64,000 bases of DNA from contig NZ_JANIAA010000050.1 in assembly GCF_024505145.1 (NCBI RefSeq), forward strand, positions 1-64,000, read 5' to 3'. The notes below the pieces were generated by a model, which was given only the letters and a program-made list of their open reading frames with translations, was not told the DNA's origin and searched no databases. Both the position numbers and the translations under genes were made by a program. This document shows, one piece after another, positions 52,637-62,007 of this stretch (position 1 is its first letter; every line of letters begins with the position of its first letter). Source of the DNA: Streptomyces rugosispiralis (GTDB taxonomy: Bacteria; Actinomycetota; Actinomycetes; Streptomycetales; Streptomycetaceae).

Positions 52637-55600
52637 TCAGCCGCGCGGCTTCTCGCGCATCTCGTACGTCGCGATGACGTCGTCGACCTTGATGTCGTTG
52701 TAGCTGCCGAGGTTGATACCGCCCTCGAAGCCCTCGCGAATCTCGGTGACGTCGTCCTTGAAGCGACGCAGACCCTCGATGTTGAGGTTCTCCGCCACGA
52801 CCTTGCCGTCGCGGATGAGGCGGGCCTTGGTGTTCCGCCGGACCTCGCCGGAGCGGATGAGCACACCCGCGATGTTGCCCAGCTTGGACGAGCGGAAGAT
52901 CTCGCGGATCTCCGCCGTACCGAGCTCGACCTCTTCGTACTCCGGCTTGAGCATGCCCTTCAGGGCCGCCTCGATCTCCTCGATCACCTGGTAGATGACC
53001 GAGTAGTAGCGGACGTCCACGCCCTCGCGCTCGGCCATCTGCGTGGCACGCCCGTCGGCGCGCACGTTGAAGCCGATGACGATGGCGTCCGAGCCCGTCG
53101 CCAGGTCGATGTCGGTCTCGGTGACCGCACCCACACCGCGGTGCAGCACCCGCAGGTCCACCTCTTCGCCGACGTCGAGCTGGAGCAGCGAGGACTCGAG
53201 GGCCTCCACCGAACCGGACGCGTCGCCCTTGATGATGAGGTTGAGCTGCTGGACCTGACCGGCCTTGAGCACCTTGTCCAGGTCCTCCAGGGAGACCCGG
53301 CGGGTGCGCTTGGCGAACGCCGCGTTCCGCTCGCGGGCGGCGCGCTTCTCGGCGATCTGGCGGGCGGTGCGGTCCTCGTCCACGACGAGGAAGTTGTCAC
53401 CCGCACCGGGCACGTTGGTCAGACCGAGCACCAGGACCGGGGTCGCCGGGCCGGCCTCCACCACGTTGTTCCCATTGTCGTCGAGCATCGCCCGGACGCG
53501 GCCGTACGCGTCGCCGACAACCATCGTGTCGCCGACCCGCAGGGTGCCGCGCTGGACCAGCACGGTGGCCACGGCGCCGCGGCCGCGGTCGAGGTGGGCC
53601 TCGATCGCGATGCCCTGCGCGTCCTGCTCCGAGTTGGCCCGCAGGTCGAGCGAGGCGTCGGCGGTGAGGACGACGGCCTCCAGCAGGCTGTCGATGTGCA
53701 GACCCTGCTTGGCGGAGATGTCGACGAACATGGTGTCGCCGCCGTACTCCTCGGCCACCAGGCCGTACTCGGTCAGCTGACCGCGCACCTTGGTCGGGTC
53801 CGCGCCCTCGACGTCGATCTTGTTGACCGCGACCACGATCGGCACATCGGCCGCCTTGGCGTGGTTCAGCGCCTCGATCGTCTGGGGCATCACACCGTCG
53901 TTGGCCGCCACCACGAGGATCGCGATGTCGGTCGACTTGGCACCACGGGCACGCATGGCGGTGAACGCCTCGTGACCCGGGGTGTCGATGAAGGTGATCC
54001 TGCGCTCTTCGTCGTTGACCTCGGTCGAGACCTGGTAGGCACCGATGTGCTGGGTGATGCCGCCGGCCTCGCCCGCGACCACGTTGGTCTTGCGGATCGC
54101 GTCCAGCAGCCGGGTCTTACCGTGGTCGACGTGACCCATGACGGTCACCACGGGCGGACGCGCGGAGAGCATCTCCTCGCCGCCCTCGTCCTCGCCGAAC
54201 TCGATGTCGAAGGACTCGAGAAGCTCGCGGTCCTCCTCCTCCGGGCTGACGATCTCGACGTTGTAGTTCATCTCGTCGGCGAGAAGCTGAAGCGTCTCGT
54301 CGGAGACGGACTGCGTCGCGGTGACCATCTCGCCCAGGTTGAACATCACCTGGACCAGGGACGCCGGGTTGGCGTTGATCTTCTCCGCGAAGTCGGTCAG
54401 CGAGGCACCCCGCGACAGCCGGACCGTCTGGCCGTTGCCGCGCGGCAGCATCACACCGCCGATGGACGGGGCCTGCATGGCCTCGTACTCCTGGCGCCTC
54501 TGCCGCTTCGACTTACGTCCACGACGCGCCGGACCGCCGGGACGGCCGAAGGCGCCCTGCGTGCCACCGCGGCCACCGGGACCGCCGGGACGGCCACCGA
54601 AGCCGGGACGGCCACCGCCGCCACCGAAGCCGCCACCGCCGCCGGGACCACCCGGACGGCCGGCGAAACCGCCGCCACCACCGGGACGACCGCCGCCGCC
54701 ACCGCCGGGACGGCCGGCGAAGCCGCCGCCGCCACCGGGACGACCGCCACCGGGACGACCGCCGCCACCGGGACCGCGACCGCCACCGCCGCCGGGGCCC
54801 GGACGCGGGCCCGCGGCCGGACGCTGCGGCATCATGCCCGGGTTCGGCCGCGCGCCGCCGGGACCCGGACGCGGGCCGCCACCCTGGGCGCCCTGCGGAC
54901 GGGGCATCTGGCCCGGAGTGGGCCGGGGACCGCCGGGACCGCCCTGGCCGCGGCCCGGACCGCCCTGACCGCCGCCCTGCGGGCGCGGACCGCCGCCGCC
55001 GGGCTGGCCGCCGGGACGCGGGGCGCCGCCGGGACGGGGCGCCTGCGGGCGCGCCATACCGGTGGAGCCACCGGAGGTGAAGGGGTTGTTACCGGGACGG
55101 GGACCGGCGGGGCGGGGACCACCCGGACGCGGACGCTCCTGACCCGGACGCGGGCCGCCACGGCCACCCTGACCGCCCTGGCCCTGGCCCTGGCCCTGGC
55201 CGCCCTGGCCCTGGCCGCCCTGGCCCTGGCCGCCCGGACGGCCGCCGGGGCGCGGACCGGGAGTGGCACCCGGCTTGGCGGGCGCGCCCGGCTTGGCCGC
55301 GGCGGGCTTGGGGGCGGGGGCGGGGGCCGGCGGCGCGGTGAACTCGGGCTGCGCCGGAGCCGCGGGCGCGGCGGGGCCCGGCTTGGGGCCGGGGGTCGGA
55401 CGGGCAGCCGGCGTGGGACGCGGGCCCGGAGTGGGCGCCGCGCCGGGGGTGCCGCGCTGACCCTCGGGGGCACCACCCGGCTTGGGGCCGGGCGCCGGGG
55501 GCTTGGGGGCGGCCGGACGGGCCGCCGCCGCCGGACCCGGGGTCGGCGGCTTGGGCGTCGCCTTGCGCGGCGCCGAGGGCTTACCAGCGGCGCGGCCGGA

Positions 55601-55765
55601 GCCGTTGCCACCCTGGAAAGCGTCAGTCAACTTGCGCACAACCGGCGCCTCGATCGTCGAGGACGCCGAACGTACAAATTCACCGAGTTCCTGGAGCTTG
55701 GCCATGACGACCTTGCTCTCAACTCCGAACTCCTTGGCGAGTTCGTATACCCGGACCTTAGCCAC
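52637..55765 (-). CDS. infB: Translation initiation factor IF-2
   Basis: The 1042 aa protein has an N-terminal helical domain (KVRVYELAKEFGVESK), a long Pro/Gly/Ala/Arg-rich linker (about 55-405) with many short repeats, then the GTPase domain: GHVDHGKT near 540, DTPGH and NKID, followed by IF-2 domains II-IV. IF-2 places initiator tRNA on the 30S subunit. The GTG at 55765 follows AAAGGAG. The linker, as in other streptomycetes, is far longer and more glycine-rich than in enterics and probably varies in length. Confidence 0.98.
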   Translation of the reverse strand: MAKVRVYELAKEFGVESKVVMAKLQELGEFVRSASSTIEAPVVRKLTDAFQGGNGSGRAAGKPSAPRKATPKPPTPGPAAAARPAAPKPPAPGPKPGGAPEGQRGTPGAAPTPGPRPTPAARPTPGPKPGPAAPAAPAQPEFTAPPAPAPAPKPAAAKPGAPAKPGATPGPRPGGRPGGQGQGGQGQGGQGQGQGQGGQGGRGGPRPGQERPRPGGPRPAGPRPGNNPFTSGGSTGMARPQAPRPGGAPRPGGQPGGGGPRPQGGGQGGPGRGQGGPGGPRPTPGQMPRPQGAQGGGPRPGPGGARPNPGMMPQRPAAGPRPGPGGGGGRGPGGGGRPGGGRPGGGGGFAGRPGGGGGGRPGGGGGFAGRPGGPGGGGGFGGGGGRPGFGGRPGGPGGRGGTQGAFGRPGGPARRGRKSKRQRRQEYEAMQAPSIGGVMLPRGNGQTVRLSRGASLTDFAEKINANPASLVQVMFNLGEMVTATQSVSDETLQLLADEMNYNVEIVSPEEEDRELLESFDIEFGEDEGGEEMLSARPPVVTVMGHVDHGKTRLLDAIRKTNVVAGEAGGITQHIGAYQVSTEVNDEERRITFIDTPGHEAFTAMRARGAKSTDIAILVVAANDGVMPQTIEALNHAKAADVPIVVAVNKIDVEGADPTKVRGQLTEYGLVAEEYGGDTMFVDISAKQGLHIDSLLEAVVLTADASLDLRANSEQDAQGIAIEAHLDRGRGAVATVLVQRGTLRVGDTMVVGDAYGRVRAMLDDNGNNVVEAGPATPVLVLGLTNVPGAGDNFLVVDEDRTARQIAEKRAARERNAAFAKRTRRVSLEDLDKVLKAGQVQQLNLIIKGDASGSVEALESSLLQLDVGEEVDLRVLHRGVGAVTETDIDLATGSDAIVIGFNVRADGRATQMAEREGVDVRYYSVIYQVIEEIEAALKGMLKPEYEEVELGTAEIREIFRSSKLGNIAGVLIRSGEVRRNTKARLIRDGKVVAENLNIEGLRRFKDDVTEIREGFEGGINLGSYNDIKVDDVIATYEMREKPRG

Positions 55766-55909
55766 TTCGCTCCTTTTAGGTCCGGGTTGTCGCCGGACCG
55801 TCGCTACTTCATGGGCGTACTCATCGCGTACTCATCGAGTGCTCATCGCAATCTCGACCTACTTCCGACTCGCGAGGTACCTGACCGCACGGTGGCCCGT
55901 GCCGTTCTT

Positions 55910-56203
55910 TCAACTACTCGGGTGCGCCTGATCACCCTGCTCGACAAACCGGCGGAGCGCCGTGGTGTCGAGCGCTCCCGGCCCCCTGAAGGCCCGGGAA
56001 AAGGCCCGGCGGCGAACCGCCAGGTCAAGGCAGACCCGTGTGGGGTGAACATAAGCACCCCGACCGGGGAGCGTACCGCGCCGGTCGGGGACACAAACAC
56101 CCTCGACCAGCACGATGCGCAGCAGGTCGTTCTTGGCCGCCCGATCCCGGCATCCCACACAGGTTCTCTCAGGGCAGGCACCAGCTCGTGTGCGGCCAGA
56201 CAC
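55910..56203 (-). CDS. ylxR: YlxR (DUF448) RNA-binding protein
   Basis: The 97 aa protein has the YlxR signature PERTCVGCRDRAAKNDLLRI and a GRGAYVHP segment. YlxR-fold proteins bind RNA and sit between nusA and infB. The GTG at 56203 has GGAGG about 11 bases upstream. An overlapping longer frame in another phase is a shadow. The 144-bp gap to infB may hold an internal promoter. Confidence 0.93.
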   Translation of the reverse strand: MSGRTRAGACPERTCVGCRDRAAKNDLLRIVLVEGVCVPDRRGTLPGRGAYVHPTRVCLDLAVRRRAFSRAFRGPGALDTTALRRFVEQGDQAHPSS

Positions 56204-56299
56204 TGATGAAGTCTACCTCCCCGTACCGACCTCACCCCTTGGGGGGAGTGATCGAACCGTCACTCGATTTGGACCGGATCCCGGGGAATCCGGCCTGAA

Positions 56300-57292
56300 T
56301 CAGCCTTGATCACCCGACTGCTCGGTGTCCGGCCGGATGTCGATCCGCCAGCCGGTCAGCCGCGCCGCCAGCCGGGCGTTCTGCCCCTCCTTGCCGATGG
56401 CCAGCGAGAGCTGGTAGTCCGGCACGGTGACCCGGGCCGAGCGGGCCGCCAGATCGACCACCTCGACCTTGCTCACCCGCGCGGGTGACAGCGCGTTCGC
56501 CACCAGCTCAGCGGGGTCGTCCGACCAGTCGACGATGTCGATCTTCTCGCCGTGCAGCTCGGCCATCACACTGCGCACCCGCCCGCCCATCGGGCCGATG
56601 CACGCGCCCTTGGCGTTCAGCCCCGTGCGGGTGGACCGGACCGCGATCTTGGTGCGGTGACCCGCCTCGCGGGCGATCGCCGCGATCTCCACCGAGCCGT
56701 CCGCGATCTCCGGCACCTCGAGCGCGAAGAGCTTCTTGACCAGATTGGGATGCGTACGCGAAAGGGTCACCGACGGTCCGCGCACGCCCTTGACGACTCG
56801 TACGACATACGTACGCAGCCGGGTGCCGTGGGCGTAGTCCTCGCCCGGGACCTGCTCCTGCACCGGCAGGATCGCCTCGAGACGGCCGATGTCCACCAGC
56901 ACGTTCTTGGGGTCCTTGCCCTGCTGGACGACGCCGGCGACGACATCGCCCTCCCGCCCCGCGTACTCGCCGAAGGTGATCTCCTCCTCGGCGTCCCGCA
57001 GCCGCTGCAGGATGACCTGCTTCGCGGTCATGGCGGCGATCCGGCCGAAGCCGGAGGGGGTGTCGTCGAACTCCTGGGGCTCCTGCCCCTCCGTCAGGTC
57101 CTCGGCGTCCTCGCGGGCCCACACGGTCACATGGCCGGTGTCGCGGTTGAGCTCCACACGGGCCCGGCGGCGGCTTCCCTCGGTGCGGTGATAGGCGATG
57201 AGGAGGGCCGATTCGATCGCCTCGACCAGCAGGTCGAAGGAGATCTCCTTCTCTCGCACCAGACCCCGCAGGGCACTCATGTCGATGTCCAC
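56300..57292 (-). CDS. nusA: Transcription termination/antitermination factor NusA
   Basis: The 330 aa protein has an N-terminal RNA-polymerase-binding domain (MSALRGLVREKEISFDLL), an S1 domain and two KH domains (CIGPMGGRVRSVMAELHGEK and AIGKEGQNARLAARLTGW). It lacks the acidic repeats of E. coli NusA, the usual actinobacterial form. The GTG at 57292 (VDIDMSALRG) has GGAGG 7 bases upstream and begins next to the rimP stop, so the two are coupled. A frame extension to 57664 overlaps rimP and is rejected. Confidence 0.97.
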   Translation of the reverse strand: MDIDMSALRGLVREKEISFDLLVEAIESALLIAYHRTEGSRRRARVELNRDTGHVTVWAREDAEDLTEGQEPQEFDDTPSGFGRIAAMTAKQVILQRLRDAEEEITFGEYAGREGDVVAGVVQQGKDPKNVLVDIGRLEAILPVQEQVPGEDYAHGTRLRTYVVRVVKGVRGPSVTLSRTHPNLVKKLFALEVPEIADGSVEIAAIAREAGHRTKIAVRSTRTGLNAKGACIGPMGGRVRSVMAELHGEKIDIVDWSDDPAELVANALSPARVSKVEVVDLAARSARVTVPDYQLSLAIGKEGQNARLAARLTGWRIDIRPDTEQSGDQG

Positions 57293-57294
57293 GG

Positions 57295-57819
57295 CTACGC
57301 CTCCTCCTTGCTCTCGTCGTCCTCGCCCGCGGCCTTGTCCGCGGGCTTGCGGTTGAACTCGATCTCCACCCGGGCCTTGGAGATCTCCTCGAAGGCCAGC
57401 CGCCTGGCGGTGGGCTTGCGCCCCTTCACACCGGGGACCTCCAGATCGAGGCCCTCCTCGTCCACCGAGACGATCCGGGCCACCAGCTCGCCGCCGTCGG
57501 CGAGGCGCGCTCTCATGAGGCGGCCGGCGGCACGGTGGTAGTGGCGCGGCTCGGTCAGGGGGCGCTCGGCGCCGGGAGAGGTGACCTCGAGGACGTACGC
57601 GGTCCGGCCCATGGCGTCCGTGTCGTCGAGAGTCTGGGAGATGTCCCGGCTCAGCTCCGCACACGTGTCCAGCTGGACGCCGTCGTCGGAGTCCACGACC
57701 ACTCTCAGCACGCGCCGCCGCCCGGCCGGTGTCACCTCGACCTCTTCCAGATCCAGGTCTCGCGCGCTGACGAGCGGTTCCAGCAGTCCGCGCAGCCTCT
57801 CGCTCTGGGTGGTGCTCAT
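57295..57819 (-). CDS. rimP: Ribosome maturation factor RimP
   Basis: The 174 aa protein has the two-domain RimP layout: LLEPLVSARDLDLEEVEV then DISQTLDDTD and YVLEVTSPGAERPL, which is the family signature. It assists 30S assembly. It is the first gene of the rimP-nusA-ylxR-infB operon and is divergent from the lipoprotein gene at 58005. Its acidic C-terminal tail (DDESKEEA) is typical of actinobacteria. Confidence 0.95.
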   Translation of the reverse strand: MSTTQSERLRGLLEPLVSARDLDLEEVEVTPAGRRRVLRVVVDSDDGVQLDTCAELSRDISQTLDDTDAMGRTAYVLEVTSPGAERPLTEPRHYHRAAGRLMRARLADGGELVARIVSVDEEGLDLEVPGVKGRKPTARRLAFEEISKARVEIEFNRKPADKAAGEDDESKEEA

Positions 57820-58004
57820 CCGGGTGACTCCTCGGCCGCGTGTGCTGTTGTGGGAAGGTCGCGTGTCAGGTCAAAGCCTATCTGTTCCGGCGGCGGGCTG
57901 ACGATTCGGTGGCCGCTGCCGGGCATACGGCCTCGGCGCGGGTACGCTCGCCTGCTGTGATCACTACCGGCGGCCAGGAGCGGCCGCAGCCCGGAAAGAG
58001 GAAC

Positions 58005-58652
58005 GTGTCGATCACCACTCCCCCGCCCCGTGCCACAGCCGCGTCCGACGCGGTGTCCGCGGTCCCCGCCGCCTCCACCGCGTCCACTGTGCCCGCCGCG
58101 TCTTCAGCGTCCGCCGCCGCTTCGGCCTGCGCCGCGCCGGTGACCCGGCGGCGGAGTCTGCTGCTGGGCGGCGGGGCGCTGGGAGCCGTCGCGCTGCTGA
58201 GCGGCTGCTCCGACGACTCCGAGTCCAAGCGCGAGACGGACGGCGGGGCGGACGTCGCGCTGCTGCGGGCGCGGGGCGCGCGGGATTCCACCGCACTCCT
58301 CGCACGCTACGACGCGACCGTGGACGCGCATCCCGCCCTTGCGAAACGGCTGGCGCCACTGCGGGAGGAGACGGCCCGGCATGTCGCGGTCTTCACCTCC
58401 GAGGGCCGGTCCCCCTCCCCCTCCGCGACCGTGTCGCGCTCGCCCTCGGCGGGCGGGCGGCGGGTGCCGACGGTCCCCGAGGGCGAGCGGCAGGCCCTCT
58501 CCGCCCTGGCCCAGGTCGAGCGCCGGACCGCCGACACCCGCACCGCCGCGCTCGCCACCGCGCCGCCCGAGCTGGCCCGGCTCCTGGCGTCCGTAGCTGC
58601 CTGCGGCGCCGCCCACGTGTATCTCCTCACGCAGCGCGACACGGACTCGTGA
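58005..58652 (+). CDS. Probable Tat-exported lipoprotein, function unknown
   Basis: From GTG 58005 (AGAGGAAC site) the protein is 215 aa. An Ala/Ser/Val-rich start is followed by TRRRSLLLGG and a lipobox LSGC, which suggests a twin-arginine lipoprotein signal around residues 45-68. The mature part is helical (ALLRARGARDSTALLARYDA; ARLLASVAACGAAHVYLL) and resembles the ferritin-like DUF4439 partner next to it. Longer starts at 57840-57957 are possible but lack a site. The DUF4439 gene follows after 57 bp. Confidence 0.75.
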   Translation: MSITTPPPRATAASDAVSAVPAASTASTVPAASSASAAASACAAPVTRRRSLLLGGGALGAVALLSGCSDDSESKRETDGGADVALLRARGARDSTALLARYDATVDAHPALAKRLAPLREETARHVAVFTSEGRSPSPSATVSRSPSAGGRRVPTVPEGERQALSALAQVERRTADTRTAALATAPPELARLLASVAACGAAHVYLLTQRDTDS

Positions 58653-58709
58653 TCACGCTCGGCAGCACCGTCGTGATCACGCTCGGGACCACCGGGAAGG
58701 GGTACTGAC

Positions 58710-59213
58710 ATGGCCGCTCGAGCAGACCGCTCGGCCGTCGGCGAACGCGCCGCGGCGCTCAGGGCCGCGCAGGCGGCGCTCGCCGCCGAGCACGCCGCGG
58801 TGTACGGCTACGGCGTCGTCGGCGGGCGGATCGGCGACGACCGGCTCGCGGAGGCTCGCGAGGGCTACGCCGCGCACCGCGCCCGCCGGGACGACCTCGC
58901 CCGCACCGTGCGCGACCTCGGCGGCCGCCCCACCAGCGCGGCGCCCGCCTACGCCCTGCCCTTCGCGGTGCCGGACGCGCCCGCCGCGGTGCGGCTCGCC
59001 GCCGAACTGGAGAACCGGGTCGCCGCCGTCTACGCCGACCTCGTACGGGCCTCGACCGGATCCCTGCGCCGCCAGGCGGCGGGCGCGCTGCGGGAGGCGG
59101 CGGTCCGGGCGGTGCGCTGGCGGGGCGGCGGCGTAGCCTTCCCTGGGCTCACCGAACGCGCCACACCGGCCACTCCGTCGGCGTCGCCGAGCGGTGGGTC
59201 GGACGGGGTGTGA
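58710..59213 (+). CDS. DUF4439 ferritin-like domain protein
   Basis: The 167 aa protein starts at ATG with a GAAGGGG site. It is a four-helix-bundle pattern (ALRAAQAALAAEHAAVYGYG, then GYAAHRARRDDLARTV and AAELENRVAAVYADLV) matching DUF4439. The Glu/His positions in AAEHAAVYGYG and AHRARRDDL recall ferritin-type ligands, but metal binding is unproven. The Ser/Pro-rich tail is disordered. Confidence 0.82.
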   Translation: MAARADRSAVGERAAALRAAQAALAAEHAAVYGYGVVGGRIGDDRLAEAREGYAAHRARRDDLARTVRDLGGRPTSAAPAYALPFAVPDAPAAVRLAAELENRVAAVYADLVRASTGSLRRQAAGALREAAVRAVRWRGGGVAFPGLTERATPATPSASPSGGSDGV

Positions 59214-59243
59214 CGTCTTGATGGTGGAGGGGACAGCTCAGGA

Positions 59244-60188
59244 ATGGCATCGGCACCACGGCCCGGCGGCCGCGATACGGACGGCGTCCCCGTGCCGAAG
59301 CGGCTTCTGGACGCGCTGAGCGACGACCCCGCGAGCGCCGTGCGGAGCTGGCTGGACGCTCTCCCCGGGACGGCCGAGCGGCAGCTGGCGGCCTGGGAGC
59401 TGACCCTGGAGCGGGTCGCGACACCCGGGGGACGCCGCGGGCTCGTCGCGCTCGTGCGGCAGGCGGACGGCACCCCGGCGGCGCTGAAGTTCCCGGTCCC
59501 CGGCCCGGACGCGGACCGTGAGCGGACCGCCCTCGCGCACTGGAACGGCTGGGGCGCGGTCCGGCTGCTGCGCGCCGACCCGGACACCGGTGCGCTGCTG
59601 CTCGAGCGGCTGCACGGCGCGGTGTCGCTGCGCTCGCTGCCCGAGCCGAAGGCGCTGCTGGAGGCGGCGGGCACGGTGCGGCGGCTGTGGGTGCCGCCGC
59701 CCGATTGGCATCCGTTCGCGTCGGTCACCGGGCGCACCGAGGAGGAGCACGAGATCCTGCGGGTGCTCGGCGCCGGGGACTGGGCGGCGGACGCCCGTCC
59801 GCTCACCGACGAGGCGCTGGAGCTGCGGGCGGCGCTGCCCGCCGAGCCGCCCGAGGAGGTGCTGCTGCACGGCGGCTTCCGGCAGGGCAAGGTGCTGGCC
59901 GGGGAGCGTGCGCCCTGGCTCGCGGTGGGTCCGGCGCCGGTCGTGGGCGAGCGCGCGTACGACTTGGCGCGGCTGGTGCTCGACCGCTGCGAGGACCTGG
60001 CCGCGGGACCCGGCCCCGCCGCGGCCGCGCGGCGCCGGGTCGCCAAGCTGGCGGACTCCCTGGACGTCGACCGCGACCGGCTGCGCGGCTGGTCCCTCTA
60101 CCGCGCCGTCGAGGCGGGCCTGCGCCACGCCGCCGCGGGCGACCGCCGCCGCGCGGAGCTGCTGCTGGAGTTCGCGGGCTGGCTGTAG
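59244..60188 (+). CDS. APH-fold protein with lost catalytic residues
   Basis: The 314 aa protein matches the aminoglycoside-phosphotransferase fold: a small N-lobe (LALVRQADG-type strand, ALKFPVPGPDADRERTALAH keeps the ATP lysine), then VLLHGGFRQGKVLAGERAPW and LVGE/VVGERAYDLARL. At Brenner's motif HxDxxxxN only His209 remains: Asp is Gly211 and Asn is Lys216. The metal-binding Asp of the next strand (usually IDP) is Gly229 (AVGP). It therefore should not transfer phosphate. It starts 30 bp after the DUF4439 gene and is convergent with proS. Confidence 0.8.
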   Translation: MASAPRPGGRDTDGVPVPKRLLDALSDDPASAVRSWLDALPGTAERQLAAWELTLERVATPGGRRGLVALVRQADGTPAALKFPVPGPDADRERTALAHWNGWGAVRLLRADPDTGALLLERLHGAVSLRSLPEPKALLEAAGTVRRLWVPPPDWHPFASVTGRTEEEHEILRVLGAGDWAADARPLTDEALELRAALPAEPPEEVLLHGGFRQGKVLAGERAPWLAVGPAPVVGERAYDLARLVLDRCEDLAAGPGPAAAARRRVAKLADSLDVDRDRLRGWSLYRAVEAGLRHAAAGDRRRAELLLEFAGWL

Positions 60189-60288
60189 CGGGGGTGCGCG
60201 GCCCGGCCGGGCCGCCGACCCCGGAAGCCGCGACTCCGGGGAGCGCGGGAGCCGGGGTCCGGGGAGCGGCGGGTGCGGTTCGCGGCCG

Positions 60289-62007
60289 TCAGTCGCCGAG
60301 GGCGGTGAGGCGGGCGATGGCGTCCTCGATGGAGAGGTCCTCGCGCTCGCCCGTGCGGCGGTCCTTCAGCTCGACCACGCCGTCCTTCGCGCCGCGCCCC
60401 ACGACCAGGATGGTCGGGACGCCGATCAGCTCGGAGTCGGTGAACTTCACGCCCGGGGAGACGCCGGCGCGGTCGTCGACCATGACGCGCAGGCCCGCCG
60501 TGCCCAGCTTCTCGGCGAGGTCGAGGGCCATCTCGGTCTGGAGGGCCTTGCCCGCCGCGACGATGTGGACGTCGGCCGGGGCGACCTCGCGGGGCCAGCA
60601 GAGCCCCGACCCGTCGTGGGTCTGCTCGGCGAGGGCCGCGACGGCGCGGGAGACGCCGATGCCGTACGAGCCCATCGTGACCCGCGCCGGCTTGCCGTTC
60701 TGGCCGAGCACATCGAGCTGGAAGGCGTCGGCGTACTTGCGGCCGAGCTGGAAGATGTGGCCGATCTCGATCGCCCGGTCCAGCTCGATGCCCGCACCGC
60801 AGCGGGGGCAGGGGTCGCCCGGCTGGACCACGACGACGTCCAGGTACTCGTCGACCTCGAAGTCACGGCCGCAGACCACGTTGCGCGCGTGGGTGTCGGG
60901 CTTGTTGGCGCCGGTCACCCAGGCGGTGCCGGGGGCGATACGGGGGTCGGCGATGTAGCGGAAGGACTTGCCCGCCAGGCCCTGCGGGCCGACGTAGCCG
61001 CGCACCAGCTCGGGGCGGCCCTCGAAGTCCTCGGCCGTGACGAGCTCGACGACGGCCGGGGCCAGGTGCTCGCCCAGCTTGCCCAGGTCCACCTCGCGGT
61101 CGCCGGGCACGCCCACCGCGGTGATCTCGCCGTCGACCTTGACCAGGAGGTTCTTCAGGGTGGCGGAGGCCGGGACGCCGAGGTACTCGGCGAGGGTCTC
61201 GATGGTGGGGGTGTCGGGGGTGTCCAGCTCCTCGACGGGGCCGTGCCCGGCGCCCTCGACCGGCGGCACGGTCACCGTGACCGCCTCGGTGTTCGCGGCG
61301 TAGTCGCAGTTCGGACAGTCGACGAAGGTGTCCTCGCCGGCCGCCGCCGGGGCCAGGAACTCCTCGGAGGCCGAGCCGCCCATCGCGCCGGAGACCGCGG
61401 AGACGATGCGGTAGTCCAGGCCGAGGCGCTGGAAGATCCGCTGGTACGCCTCGCGGTGCAGCCGGTAGGACTCGGCGAGGCCCTCGTCGGTGGTGTCGAA
61501 GGAGTACGAGTCCTTCATCTGGAACTCGCGCCCGCGCAGCACACCAGAGCGGGGGCGGGCCTCGTCCCGGTACTTGGTCTGGATCTGGTAGAGCATGACC
61601 GGCAGGTCCTTGTAGGACGTGCACTGGTCCTTGACCGTCAGGGTGAAGATCTCCTCGTGGGTCGGGCCGAGGAGGTAGTCGGCGCCCTTACGGTCCTTGA
61701 TCCGGAAGAGCAGATCGCCGTACTCGTCCCAGCGGCCGCTCGTCTCGTACGGCTCGCGGGGCAGCAGCGCGGGCAGGAGGACCTCCTGGGCGCCGATGGC
61801 GTCCATCTCCTCGCGGACGATCCGCGAGACGTTCTCCAGGACCTTCTTGCCGATCGGCAGCCAGGTCCAGATGCCCGCGGCGGCGCGGCGGACGTACCCG
61901 GCGCGGACGAGCAGCTTGTGGCTGGCGGTCTCGGCGTCCGCCGGGTCTTCGCGCAGCGTCTTCAGCATCATCGTGGACATGCGCTGGACGTTGACGGCGT
62001 GGGCCAT
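60289..62007 (-). CDS. proS: Prolyl-tRNA synthetase (bacterial type, with editing insertion)
   Basis: The 572 aa protein has class II catalytic motifs (including LLGPTHEEIFT, GREFQMKDSYSF and the late GSYGIGVSR), a YbaK-type insertion domain around residues 225-400, and the anticodon-binding domain at the C terminus. It charges tRNA-Pro and edits Ala-tRNA-Pro. ATG at 62007 follows AGGAGA. The length is standard. Confidence 0.97.
   Translation of the reverse strand: MAHAVNVQRMSTMMLKTLREDPADAETASHKLLVRAGYVRRAAAGIWTWLPIGKKVLENVSRIVREEMDAIGAQEVLLPALLPREPYETSGRWDEYGDLLFRIKDRKGADYLLGPTHEEIFTLTVKDQCTSYKDLPVMLYQIQTKYRDEARPRSGVLRGREFQMKDSYSFDTTDEGLAESYRLHREAYQRIFQRLGLDYRIVSAVSGAMGGSASEEFLAPAAAGEDTFVDCPNCDYAANTEAVTVTVPPVEGAGHGPVEELDTPDTPTIETLAEYLGVPASATLKNLLVKVDGEITAVGVPGDREVDLGKLGEHLAPAVVELVTAEDFEGRPELVRGYVGPQGLAGKSFRYIADPRIAPGTAWVTGANKPDTHARNVVCGRDFEVDEYLDVVVVQPGDPCPRCGAGIELDRAIEIGHIFQLGRKYADAFQLDVLGQNGKPARVTMGSYGIGVSRAVAALAEQTHDGSGLCWPREVAPADVHIVAAGKALQTEMALDLAEKLGTAGLRVMVDDRAGVSPGVKFTDSELIGVPTILVVGRGAKDGVVELKDRRTGEREDLSIEDAIARLTALGD

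Noticed and set aside
52547..56206. 1219-codon open frame antisense to infB
   Set aside because: Shadow of the Gly/Pro-rich IF-2 linker; it spans three real genes and has threonine-alanine low complexity only.
57840..58004. N-terminal extension of the Tat-type lipoprotein
   Set aside because: The extension covers the probable promoter region opposite rimP and has no ribosome site; the GTG at 58005 does.
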